From NCBI GenBank assembly GCA_028714595.1, contig JAQTMD010000035.1, positions 1 to 11,299 of the forward strand: a stretch of 11,299 nucleotides of DNA. Reading direction: 5' to 3'. The notes beneath the pieces were generated by a model, which ran no database searches, had not been told where the DNA came from, and was given only the letters and a program-made list of their open reading frames with translations. Every line of letters begins with the position of its first letter. The first letter of the stretch is position 1. Source of the DNA: Candidatus Omnitrophota bacterium. GTDB taxonomy: Bacteria > Omnitrophota > Gorgyraeia > Gygaellales > Profunditerraquicolaceae. Below are positions 1 to 5,847 of the stretch, piece after piece. The position numbers and the translations under genes are program-made.

Positions 1-822
1 CAACAGCAGTTGGAATTCGCCCAGAGCCTTTTCAACGCCGAGGAGTATGAGGACGCAAAGCGCGAGTTCAAGAAGGTCCTCAAACGCTTCCCGAAGGCAA
101 AAGAAGCGGCAGAGAGCCAGTATTTCCTGGGGTTGATCGAAGAGAAACAGGGCAACCACTATGAGGCGTTCAAGGAATACCAGAAGGTGATCGACAAGTA
201 TCCCTTCTCCGAGCGCATCGCCGAGATCATCGAGCGCGAATACGCGATCGGAGAAGCCTATATGACCGGCAAGGCAAGACGCAAGGCGCTCGGCCTGGAC
301 CTGCCGGTGGACAACCCGGCGATCGAGATATTCGGCAAGGTCGTGGACAATTCGCAGTACGGGCCGCTGGCCGCCAAGGCGCAGTATCAGCTCGGCATGG
401 TCTATAAAAACCTCGACCAGTACTACGAGGCCGAAGAGGCGTTTACCAGGGTCGTGACGAATTACCCCGACAGTGAATGGGCTGCGGCGGCCAAATTCCA
501 GATCGCCGCCTGTCGCGCGCTTTTGTCGAAAGGGCCGGCATATGACCAGGGGGCGACCAAAGAGGCCCGCGAAAAATTCCAGGAGTTCCTCACTGCCAAC
601 CCCGAGGCCAAGTTATCCGAGGAAGCTGAAAAGAGCATCCAGTCGTTGAGCGAGAAGGAAGCGGAAAGCAATTACGCTATCGGCCGGTTCTACGAGCGGC
701 AAAAGGATTACAAGGCCGCAACTATCTATTACAACGCGGTCATCGATGCCACCCCCCAGAGCCCGTGGGCGGCGCGTTCGCTGGAGCGTCTTAAAATCAT
801 GGAGAAAAAAGACAGGGGATGA
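1..822 (+). CDS. bamD: BamD-like outer-membrane assembly TPR lipoprotein (5' end outside window)
   Basis: The frame is open from base 1 (Q-Q-Q-L-E-F...), so the true start, signal peptide and any lipobox lie upstream; the TTG at 10 is only the first possible start codon inside the window. About 273 codons are visible. The protein is a chain of TPR-like helical hairpins: the first is near the left edge (A-x-x-L-F-N-A-E-E-Y-x-x-A), the second follows with G-L-I-E-E-K-Q-G-N-H-Y-E-A-F, two more are in the middle (Q-Y-Q-L-G-M-V-Y; E-W-A-A-A-A-K-F-Q-I-A) and a last one (Y-A-I-G-R-F-Y-E-R-Q-K-D-Y-K-A-A) is near the end. In the BamD/YfiO family such repeats form the periplasmic scaffold that helps BamA insert beta-barrel proteins. 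The next gene, an LptE-like lipoprotein, overlaps by ATGA and supports an outer-membrane role. A more general TPR lipoprotein is possible because the N-terminus cannot be seen. Confidence 0.78.
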   Translation, partial: QQQLEFAQSLFNAEEYEDAKREFKKVLKRFPKAKEAAESQYFLGLIEEKQGNHYEAFKEYQKVIDKYPFSERIAEIIEREYAIGEAYMTGKARRKALGLDLPVDNPAIEIFGKVVDNSQYGPLAAKAQYQLGMVYKNLDQYYEAEEAFTRVVTNYPDSEWAAAAKFQIAACRALLSKGPAYDQGATKEAREKFQEFLTANPEAKLSEEAEKSIQSLSEKEAESNYAIGRFYERQKDYKAATIYYNAVIDATPQSPWAARSLERLKIMEKKDRG

Positions 823-1361
823 GACGGACACTGATTACGGCAATAGGAGCGGGGTTGGCCATGGCGTGCGCCGGTTGCGGCTATTCAACGCGTTCGCTGG
901 TCAGCACGCAGTACCGGACGATCTACATCGCGCCGTTCGCCAATACCATCGACATCACGCAGGAGAGCGATTCCTCGAGCCGCTACAAGGTATATAAGCC
1001 GAAGCTTGAGACCGACGTCACCAAGAGCGTAATCAATAAATTCCTTACCGACGGCAACCTCAAGCCGGTAAGCGGGGAAAACGCCGATGTGGTGCTCAGG
1101 GGAGAGCTCGTGGAGTTCCGCCGCGACCCGGTGCGCTACACCGACAGCGACGATGTCCTTGAGTACCGTTTGAACATCGTGGTCAACCTTGCATTCCGGG
1201 ACCGCAAAGACGACAGGCTGCTCTGGGAAGAGAAGCGCTTTACCGGCGATGCGACCTACTTTACGAGCGGCGCCCTCGCCAAGAGCGAAGACACCGCCAC
1301 TGCCGAAGCGGTCAAGGATTTAAGCCGCAGGATCGTGGAGCGCGTGGTTGAGCAATGGTAA
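819..1361 (+). CDS. lptE: LptE-like LPS-assembly lipoprotein
   Basis: This 180-residue protein has a short charged N-terminus (M-R-R), a hydrophobic segment at residues 4-19 and a likely lipidated Cys at residue 20 within A-G-C-G-Y-S. The C-G-Y start of the mature protein is typical of LptE (RlpB/LptE family), although the -3 residue is Cys rather than Leu. Downstream are the family-like stretch Y-I-A-P-F-A-N, a central V-V-L-R-G-E-L-V motif, alternating beta strands and a C-terminal helix rich in Arg/Glu. LptE plugs the LptD barrel and delivers LPS to the outer leaflet of the outer membrane. The ATG overlaps the bamD-like stop codon as ATGA, implying translational coupling. Its own stop overlaps the holA start by 7 nt. 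Sequence conservation in LptE is low, so the call rests on length, the C-G-Y terminus and context. Confidence 0.72.
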   Translation: MRRTLITAIGAGLAMACAGCGYSTRSLVSTQYRTIYIAPFANTIDITQESDSSSRYKVYKPKLETDVTKSVINKFLTDGNLKPVSGENADVVLRGELVEFRRDPVRYTDSDDVLEYRLNIVVNLAFRDRKDDRLLWEEKRFTGDATYFTSGALAKSEDTATAEAVKDLSRRIVERVVEQW

Positions 1362-2029
1362 GAAGCCAAAAGCCAGTCTATCTTTTCCTCGGCCAGGATA
1401 CGCTCGGACCCGACGGCGCCTCCCTCAAGAATACGGCCCTCGCCAGATTACAGGCATCCCTCCCGAAAGAGACCAGAGACCTTAATATCGATACCCTGTA
1501 CGTGCAGGACAGGGAGTTCAGCCTCAAGACCCTGCAGGAAAAGCTTCTGAACATGCCGGCGGCAGGAGACGTGCGCCTGGTCATCGTGCACGGCATCGAA
1601 GCCGCAAAGGCCGACGCGCGGGCGTTCCTGTTGTCGTATGTCCGGGAGCCTGACGCGGGGATCCTGCTGGTGCTTGATGCCCCCCGCCCCAAGCCCGACG
1701 ATGATTTCATCGAGCAACTGAGCGATTCCTGTCAGGTCGTACGCTTCAGGCTTGACAGGCAAGAGAGCGCGTTTGCGCTGAGCAACACCATAGAACGGCG
1801 GCAGGCAAAGGCGTCGCTGGAGGTGTTGCACAGGCTTCTGGAGCAGGGGGAAAAGCCGGAGCGGATAATAGGCGGCTTGCGGTCAAGCCTCATGCGCAGG
1901 TGTCCGGACGCCTTGAGTGCCAGAAAGCGCCTGAAGGTCCTGCTGCAGGCAGACCTCGACATCAAGACGGGCAGATTAAAACCCGGCTTTGCGCTTGAAA
2001 AGATGGTTTTGAGTTTTATGCGGCTTTAG
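1355..2029 (+). CDS. holA: Short DNA polymerase III delta subunit (HolA-like)
   Basis: HolA is the clamp-loader subunit that opens the sliding clamp. The 224-residue product begins with P-V-Y-L-F-L-G-Q-D (residues 7-15), matching the start of delta, continues with L-x-x-K-L-L-N-M-P and R-L-V-I-V-H (residues 61-79), then I-L-L-V-L-D (103-108). The C-terminal part has A-L-S-N-T-I-E-R-R-Q-A-K-A-S-L-E-V-L (141-158), G-E-K-P-E-R-I-I (165-172) and L-L-Q-A-D-L-D-I-K-T-G-R (196-207), all hallmarks of the delta collar domain. Delta is usually about 320-350 residues; here the region between residues about 130 and 140, where the second (lid) domain normally sits, is nearly absent. No frameshift is needed to read it. 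The ATG at 1355 overlaps lptE by 7 nt, and the 3' end overlaps convergent rpsT by 14 nt. An alternative is a delta-like paralogue, with the full-length gene elsewhere. Confidence 0.7.
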   Translation: MVRSQKPVYLFLGQDTLGPDGASLKNTALARLQASLPKETRDLNIDTLYVQDREFSLKTLQEKLLNMPAAGDVRLVIVHGIEAAKADARAFLLSYVREPDAGILLVLDAPRPKPDDDFIEQLSDSCQVVRFRLDRQESAFALSNTIERRQAKASLEVLHRLLEQGEKPERIIGGLRSSLMRRCPDALSARKRLKVLLQADLDIKTGRLKPGFALEKMVLSFMRL

Positions 2030-2279
2030 AGATTTTCCGGGCAAACCGGGCTTTCTTACGGCTGGCAGTGTTGGGATGGATGATATTCTTTTTTGCCGCT
2101 TTATCCAGCAGGGAGTATACCCGGCCAAGCGTTTTCTTGGCCTCCTCGATCTGTTTGCTTGAGAAAAGCGACAGGAATTTCTTGATCGCGGTCTTCAACT
2201 CCCGTTTTATACGCACATTCTTGGCGTGCCTTTTTTTATCGACGCGTAACCGTTTGACTGCTGCTTTGCGCTTCGGCAT
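2016..2279 (-). CDS. rpsT: 30S ribosomal protein S20
   Basis: The 87-residue, strongly basic protein starts M-P-K-R-K-A-A-V-K-R and ends R-K-I-S-K-A-A. The middle contains L-K-T-A-I-K-K-F, a helix with E-E-A-K-K-T-L, and the diagnostic D-K-A-A-K-K-N-I-I-H-P-N-T-A-S-R-K-K, equivalent to the A-A-K-G-x-I-H-x-N-x-A-x-R-x-K block of S20. S20 binds 16S rRNA and is needed for 30S assembly. The start at 2279 is chosen over a longer reading (to 2333) because AAGGAG lies 6 nt upstream and S20 begins at this Met. The gene is convergent with holA (14-bp overlap at the 3' ends) and divergent from murJ. Confidence 0.95.
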   Translation of the reverse strand: MPKRKAAVKRLRVDKKRHAKNVRIKRELKTAIKKFLSLFSSKQIEEAKKTLGRVYSLLDKAAKKNIIHPNTASRKKARFARKISKAA

Positions 2280-2355
2280 GTAAATCTCCTTGTGGTAGTT
2301 GAGGTTGTGTCCGTAAAAAAAATTACGTATCAATTAATAGCACATTTATGCAGGT
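2280..2355. promoter_or_regulatory. Divergent rpsT/murJ intergenic region
   Basis: This 76-bp AT-rich gap must hold the start signals for both divergent genes. A small palindrome, CGTAA (2312-2316) and TTACG (2323-2327) around six A residues, sits in it. On the plus strand TTGTGT (2305-2310) and TATCAA (2328-2333) are 17 bp apart and could be a weak promoter for murJ. On the minus strand TTGATA gives a possible -35 for rpsT, but I see no good -10 at the right distance. The region is clearly regulatory by position; the individual elements are weak. Confidence 0.4.
2286..2291 (-). promoter_or_regulatory. Ribosome binding site of rpsT
   Basis: On the minus strand these bases read AAGGAG, followed by a 6-nt spacer and the ATG at 2279-2277. 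This near-perfect Shine-Dalgarno decides the short rpsT start against the extended reading that begins 54 nt further upstream. Confidence 0.85.
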
Positions 2356-3939
2356 ATGTCAATGAATAAATCCGTTTCAGTCTCCTCGAACCGGGACATC
2401 GCTCAATCCGCAGGCGTCATAGGGGCGGCAACGCTGGTCTCCCGGGTCCTCGGTTTTGTCCGCGACATCGTCATCGCCCGCTTATTCGGCGTTTACGTCT
2501 ATGCCCAGGCGTTTGTCGTGGCCTTCAAGCTGCCCAACCTGTTCAGGGACCTGATCGGCGAGGGCGCTGCCAATGCCGCGATCGTGCCGGTCATGAGCGA
2601 ATACCTTGCCCGGGGCAAAAAAGAGGAGTTCTGGCACCTCGCCAATGTCCTGATGAACCTGCTGCTGGTCGTGCTCTCCCTGATCGCGCTGGCAGGGATC
2701 TTTTTGTCGCCGGTCCTGGTCCGCCTGATCGCTCCGGGCTTTTCCGGCGATACCCTTGCGGCGACCGTCAGGCTCACCCGCATAATCTTCCCCTACATCC
2801 TGCTCATCGGACTGGCGGCGTATTCCACGGGGATACTGAATTCCCTGCGCCACTTCAGCGTGCCTGCGTTTGCGCCGTGCCTGCTGAACATTTCCATCAT
2901 CGTCTGCGCGCTTATCTGGGGAGAGGGGATCAGGGGCCTGGCAACCGGAGTCCTGGCCGGCGGCGTGCTGCAGCTGGCGGTGCAGGTCCCCGTGCTGTAT
3001 GCAAAGGGTTTTCGCTTCAGGTTCGCGCTCGGCTTTACGCACCCGGCGATAGCCGGTATCGGAAGGCTCCTGACGCCGCGGCTGTTCAGTTCGGCGATCT
3101 ACCAGCTGAACAATTTCGTGGATTCCATTTTCGGTTCTCTTGCCTTTATCGTCGGAGAGGGGGCAGTCGCCGCCCTGTATTTCTCCTACCGGCTGATCCA
3201 GTTTCCCATCGGAATCTTCGGCGCGTCCCTGTCGCAGGCCATGCTGCCTGAGCTCTCGCAGCAGGCGCTTGAGCCGGCCGGCCGGTCTTCGTTCAAGTCC
3301 ACGTTTTTGTTCGGGCTGCGCTCGGTCTTCTTTGTGATGGTGCCGTCGTCCGTCGGGCTGATGGTGCTTTCACGGGCCATCATCGAGAACCTGTTCGGCG
3401 GCGGCAGGTTTAACGCGTATTCCGTGGATATCACCGCGGGCTGCCTTTTCTACTACGGCATCGGCCTGGCGGCATACGCGGGGATCAAGGTCCTGCATAC
3501 GGGTTTCTTTGCCCTGAAAGACACGGCCACGCCCGCGTATATTTCCGGGCTGGGCCTGGTCCTCAACGTTTTCTTGAACGCCATTTTCATGTACCGGATG
3601 AAGGCGAGCGGCCTTGCGCTGGCAACCTCGGTTTCCGGCATGGCGTGTTTTTCGTTTTTGTTGTACCTCATCGATAAAAAGGCCGGCGGCCTTGGTCTGG
3701 CCGCACTGGCGAAATTTTTCTTGAAGATACTGCTTGCGAGTTCCCTGATGGCGGCGGTCTGTTTTTATGCCCTGCGCATCAGGTATTGCACGGGCTGTCC
3801 GGTTACGGAGCGCATCCTGCGGCTCGTGGTGCCGATAGCGCTCGGCGCTGCCGCGTACCTCGGAGCCTGCGTCATGCTGCGCATCGAACAGGCGCGTGCC
3901 CTGTGGCGCCTGCTCGCGCGACGCAAGAACGCGGTCTGA
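2356..3939 (+). CDS. murJ: MurJ lipid II flippase (MviN family)
   Basis: MurJ moves lipid II across the inner membrane for peptidoglycan synthesis. The 527-residue protein has the usual family length and many hydrophobic segments consistent with about 14 membrane spans. Family signatures are T-L-V-S-R-V-L-G-F-V-R-D (residues about 26-37), K-L-P-N-L-F-R-D-L-I-G-E-G-A-A-N (about 58-73), and the central T-P-R-L-F-S-S-A-I-Y-Q-L-N-N-F-V-D followed by Y-R-L-I-Q-F-P-I-G-I-F-G, which carries the basic residue matching the essential central-cavity Arg. Two Met codons (2356 and 2362) are possible starts; AGG at 2352-2354 is spaced better for 2362, so the first two residues are uncertain. It is divergent from rpsT, and is followed by the palindromic intergenic region rather than closely by another gene. 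Confidence 0.93.
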   Translation: MSMNKSVSVSSNRDIAQSAGVIGAATLVSRVLGFVRDIVIARLFGVYVYAQAFVVAFKLPNLFRDLIGEGAANAAIVPVMSEYLARGKKEEFWHLANVLMNLLLVVLSLIALAGIFLSPVLVRLIAPGFSGDTLAATVRLTRIIFPYILLIGLAAYSTGILNSLRHFSVPAFAPCLLNISIIVCALIWGEGIRGLATGVLAGGVLQLAVQVPVLYAKGFRFRFALGFTHPAIAGIGRLLTPRLFSSAIYQLNNFVDSIFGSLAFIVGEGAVAALYFSYRLIQFPIGIFGASLSQAMLPELSQQALEPAGRSSFKSTFLFGLRSVFFVMVPSSVGLMVLSRAIIENLFGGGRFNAYSVDITAGCLFYYGIGLAAYAGIKVLHTGFFALKDTATPAYISGLGLVLNVFLNAIFMYRMKASGLALATSVSGMACFSFLLYLIDKKAGGLGLAALAKFFLKILLASSLMAAVCFYALRIRYCTGCPVTERILRLVVPIALGAAAYLGACVMLRIEQARALWRLLARRKNAV

Positions 3940-3950
3940 GCAGGGTGACA

Positions 3951-4030
3951 GATTTTAGGGGTCCTGTCTTGATTGGCTCTGCGCGCACCGTTAGTGGTGT
4001 GCTCGAGCCAAGTCAAGACACCCTAAAATC
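3951..4030. repeat. Long imperfect inverted repeat (80-nt hairpin)
   Basis: The outer arms GATTTTAGGG (3951-3960) and CCCTAAAATC (4021-4030) are perfect complements. Inside, TGTCTTGA (3965-3972) pairs with TCAAGACA (4013-4020), and TTGGCTC (3973-3979) with GAGCCAA (4005-4011). The only interruptions are a 4-nt bulge (3961-3964) and one extra G at 4012. An inner stem GCGCACC (3983-3989) / GGTGTGC (3996-4002), with one G-U pair, closes a 6-nt loop. That is about 32 pairs over 80 nt. There is no downstream T tract, so it is not a standard intrinsic terminator. It could be a dispersed palindromic (REP/MITE-like) element or an RNA stem stabilising murJ mRNA; the sequence alone does not decide. Confidence 0.8.
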
Positions 4031-4090
4031 CGACAGCCGCCGCTCAAACCCTTTCGCGTTCTGAGTGACAAGGTCGCCGCTTACGGCAAT

Positions 4091-4310
4091 TGCGGATTTT
4101 GCGGGTGATGGTGTGAGCGGGTGGATTGAGCGGGATGAGCAGCACGTAGATTTTTCGAGCGGGCAGGGTTCGCCCGCGAGATTACAGGGGAGGCGAGAGC
4201 GAGAAAAATCACCGAGCGAGCATTTCCACGCCGGGGAAATGCGAGCGGTGATGCGAAGCCCGCGCTAACCCACTGACCCGCTCAACAGCGCAGGACCCGC
4301 AAAATCTGTA
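4091..4310. repeat. 220-bp branched inverted-repeat element
   Basis: The ends GATTTTGCGGGT (4095-4106) and ACCCGCAAAATC (4295-4306) are a perfect 12-bp inverted repeat that extends outward by a few weaker pairs. A second shell, TGAGCGGGT (4114-4122) and ACCCGCTCA (4276-4284), is also perfect. Nested inside are GATTTTTC (4149-4156) / GAAAAATC (4203-4210), a short stem GCGGGC (4159-4164) / GCCCGC (4172-4177), and a hairpin ATCACCG (4208-4214) / CGGTGAT (4246-4252) enclosing GCATTTCC (4220-4227) / GGAAATGC (4235-4242) with a 7-nt loop. The result is a branched cruciform or RNA fold ending 8 bp before uvrC. It could be a non-autonomous mobile element, a structured RNA or a uvrC leader. Confidence 0.7.
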
Positions 4311-4318
4311 GTGATACC

Positions 4319-5566
4319 ATGAGCAGAGATAGGTTGAAGGAGAAAGTCGCGGAGTTGCCGGATGCGCCGGGGGTGTACGTCTATAAGGACGCCAAGGGCG
4401 TCATCATCTATATCGGCAAGGCAAAGTCGTTAAAGAAGCGCGTGCAGTCATACTTCACCAAGTATCTATCCGCAAAAACGCAGGCGCTGGTCTCCAAGAT
4501 CTGCGACATCGAGCATATCCTGACGCCCACGGAATACCAGGCGCAGCTCCTGGAAGCGACGCTCATCAGGGAAAAGCAGCCGCAGTACAACATAAGCCTC
4601 AAGGACGACAAATCGTTCCCCATGCTTATGATCACCGGCGAAGAATTCCCGCGGGTGGCGGTCTGCCGGACCCTTGACATGCGCAAAAACAGGGACAAGG
4701 CCGCGTACTACGGGCCGTATGCCAGCGCAAAACTCCTGCGCCAGGCGCTCAAGGCGATCCGTAAAATATTCGGTTTCCGGAGCTGTAAGACCATGCCCGG
4801 AAAACCCTGTCTGTATTACCGGCTCAAGCTTTGCCCTGCACCGTGCGCCGGGAAAATCAGTGCCGGCGAGTACGCGGAAGTCGTCAAAGACATCAGGCTG
4901 TTTCTTGAATCAAAGTACGAGGCCCTGCTGGAAAAGCTGTCGTTCGATATGCACGTCGCCTCCCAGGAGCACCGCTTCGAAGATGCGGCGCGCCTGCGCG
5001 ACCGGTTAAAGTCGTTGGGCGCCATTGCCAGGACCGAAGTGCATTTTACCAGCGCCGACGAACTGGAAGACCTGCGCCGGCTGCTCGGCTTGAAGAAGAT
5101 GCCGCTTCGCATCGAGGGATTCGACGTCGCCAATATCTCCGGACAGGAAGCCACCGGCTCCATGGTCAGTTTTTATAAGGGCAGGCCCGATAAAGACAAT
5201 TACCGCAGGTTCAGGATAAAGACCGTCAATGCGATCGACGACTATGCGATGATCCGCGAGGTGGTGCAGCGCCGCTTTCGCAGGCTCAAGGAAGAAGGTA
5301 AACCGATGCCTGACCTGGTCCTGATCGACGGCGGAAAACAGCATCTGGCGGCGGCGGAAGATGAATTGCGCAAGCTCTCGCTCGACCTGGCCGTGGCCGC
5401 TATCGCCAAAGAAGAAGAGAACATCTATTGCAAAGGCCGGGACACGCCTCTTGCAATGGACAGGGATACGCCGGCGCTCAACCTCATCCGCAGGGTGCGC
5501 GATGAGGCGCATCGCTTTGCGCGCGCGTATCACCACCTGCTGCGCAGGAAGAAGCTCGTGAGTTAA
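4319..5566 (+). CDS. uvrC: Compact UvrC-type excinuclease subunit
   Basis: UvrC makes the two incisions in nucleotide excision repair with UvrA and UvrB. The GIY-YIG nuclease domain is at residues about 14-91 (P-G-V-Y, Y-I-G at 31-33, Arg41, Glu79), and a Cys set at 156, 164, 172 and 176 matches the region that holds the Fe-S cluster in UvrC. A UVR motif is at about 202-236 and the RNase H-like endonuclease domain at about 263-410, with the three expected catalytic residues Asp269 (G-F-D-V), Asp337 (L-I-D-G-G) and His398 (D-E-A-H-R-F-A). The protein is 415 residues against about 600 normally: much of the section between UVR and RNase H, and the whole C-terminal helix-hairpin-helix DNA-binding region after D-E-A-H-R-F-A, are missing. 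The ATG lacks a clear Shine-Dalgarno. The next gene starts 2 nt after the stop. Confidence 0.85.
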   Translation: MSRDRLKEKVAELPDAPGVYVYKDAKGVIIYIGKAKSLKKRVQSYFTKYLSAKTQALVSKICDIEHILTPTEYQAQLLEATLIREKQPQYNISLKDDKSFPMLMITGEEFPRVAVCRTLDMRKNRDKAAYYGPYASAKLLRQALKAIRKIFGFRSCKTMPGKPCLYYRLKLCPAPCAGKISAGEYAEVVKDIRLFLESKYEALLEKLSFDMHVASQEHRFEDAARLRDRLKSLGAIARTEVHFTSADELEDLRRLLGLKKMPLRIEGFDVANISGQEATGSMVSFYKGRPDKDNYRRFRIKTVNAIDDYAMIREVVQRRFRRLKEEGKPMPDLVLIDGGKQHLAAAEDELRKLSLDLAVAAIAKEEENIYCKGRDTPLAMDRDTPALNLIRRVRDEAHRFARAYHHLLRRKKLVS

Positions 5567-5568
5567 CC

Positions 5569-5847
5569 GTGACTCCCTTTGCCCGCAAAGTTTACAGAAT
5601 CGTTTCACGGATCCCCGTCGGCGAAGTGCGTACCTATGGCTGGGTGGCATCCCGCGCAGGCAAGCCCGGCGCCGGCAGGGCCGTCGGGCAGCTGATGAAA
5701 CGCAATCCCTATCCGGTTGTCGTTCCCTGTCACCGCGTGGTCGCGGGTAACGGCGGACTGGGCGGCTATTCCGGGGGGGTCGGAAAGAAAAAGGCTCTGC
5801 TTGAGCTGGAAAGGCGGATCGCGACATGGCTCGGGAACAAAAAGTAA
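5569..5847 (+). CDS. Single-domain MGMT-family (alkyltransferase-like) DNA repair protein
   Basis: The 92-residue protein is just the C-terminal DNA-binding/active-site domain of O6-alkylguanine-DNA alkyltransferases. It begins F-A-R-K-V-Y-R-I-V (residues 4-12), continues with I-P-V-G-E-V-R-T-Y-G (15-24), A-G-R-A-V-G (35-40), where Arg37 aligns with the nucleotide-flipping arginine, and P-C-H-R-V-V (53-58), with the alkyl-acceptor position Cys54 intact. It ends with G-G-L-G-G-Y-S-G-G. Ogt/MGMT proteins usually have an extra N-terminal domain, so size resembles the ATL subgroup, but classical ATLs replace the Cys, typically by Trp. It could remove alkyl groups itself or flag lesions for excision repair. 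The start is GTG at 5569, two bases after the uvrC stop, and its 3' end overlaps the next gene by 22 nt. Confidence 0.87.
   Translation: MTPFARKVYRIVSRIPVGEVRTYGWVASRAGKPGAGRAVGQLMKRNPYPVVVPCHRVVAGNGGLGGYSGGVGKKKALLELERRIATWLGNKK

Larger units (their letters stand above)
3940..4318. other. 379-bp intergenic region with two palindromic elements
   Basis: No credible gene is present. Open frames crossing it encode low-complexity, Arg/Ser/Gly-rich sequence without a ribosome binding site and are by-products of the palindromes. The space is largely occupied by two independent inverted-repeat elements (3951-4030 and 4091-4310), described separately, with a roughly 60-bp spacer between them. I see no tRNA, no T-rich intrinsic terminator, and no clear sigma-70 promoter or Shine-Dalgarno for uvrC, whose ATG starts 8 bp after the second palindrome ends. 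Confidence 0.7.

Noticed and set aside
2482..3042. 186-residue minus-strand open frame
   Set aside because: Shadow of murJ, rich in Gln/Asp/Arg, with no ribosome binding site or domain.
3951..4030. Intrinsic terminator for murJ
   Set aside because: The stem is long and strong, but no run of T follows it on either strand.
4011..4030. Minus-strand promoter with TTGACT in the hairpin
   Set aside because: The hexamer 17 bp downstream (TAACGG) is a poor -10, and there is no gene to serve in that direction.
4065..4268. 67-residue plus-strand open frame between murJ and uvrC
   Set aside because: It lies within the inverted-repeat element, has no ribosome binding site, and its Arg/Ser-rich sequence follows from the palindromes.
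5006..5827. 273-residue minus-strand open frame
   Set aside because: Antisense to uvrC and the MGMT-like gene, both with clear catalytic motifs on the plus strand; the product has no recognisable domain.
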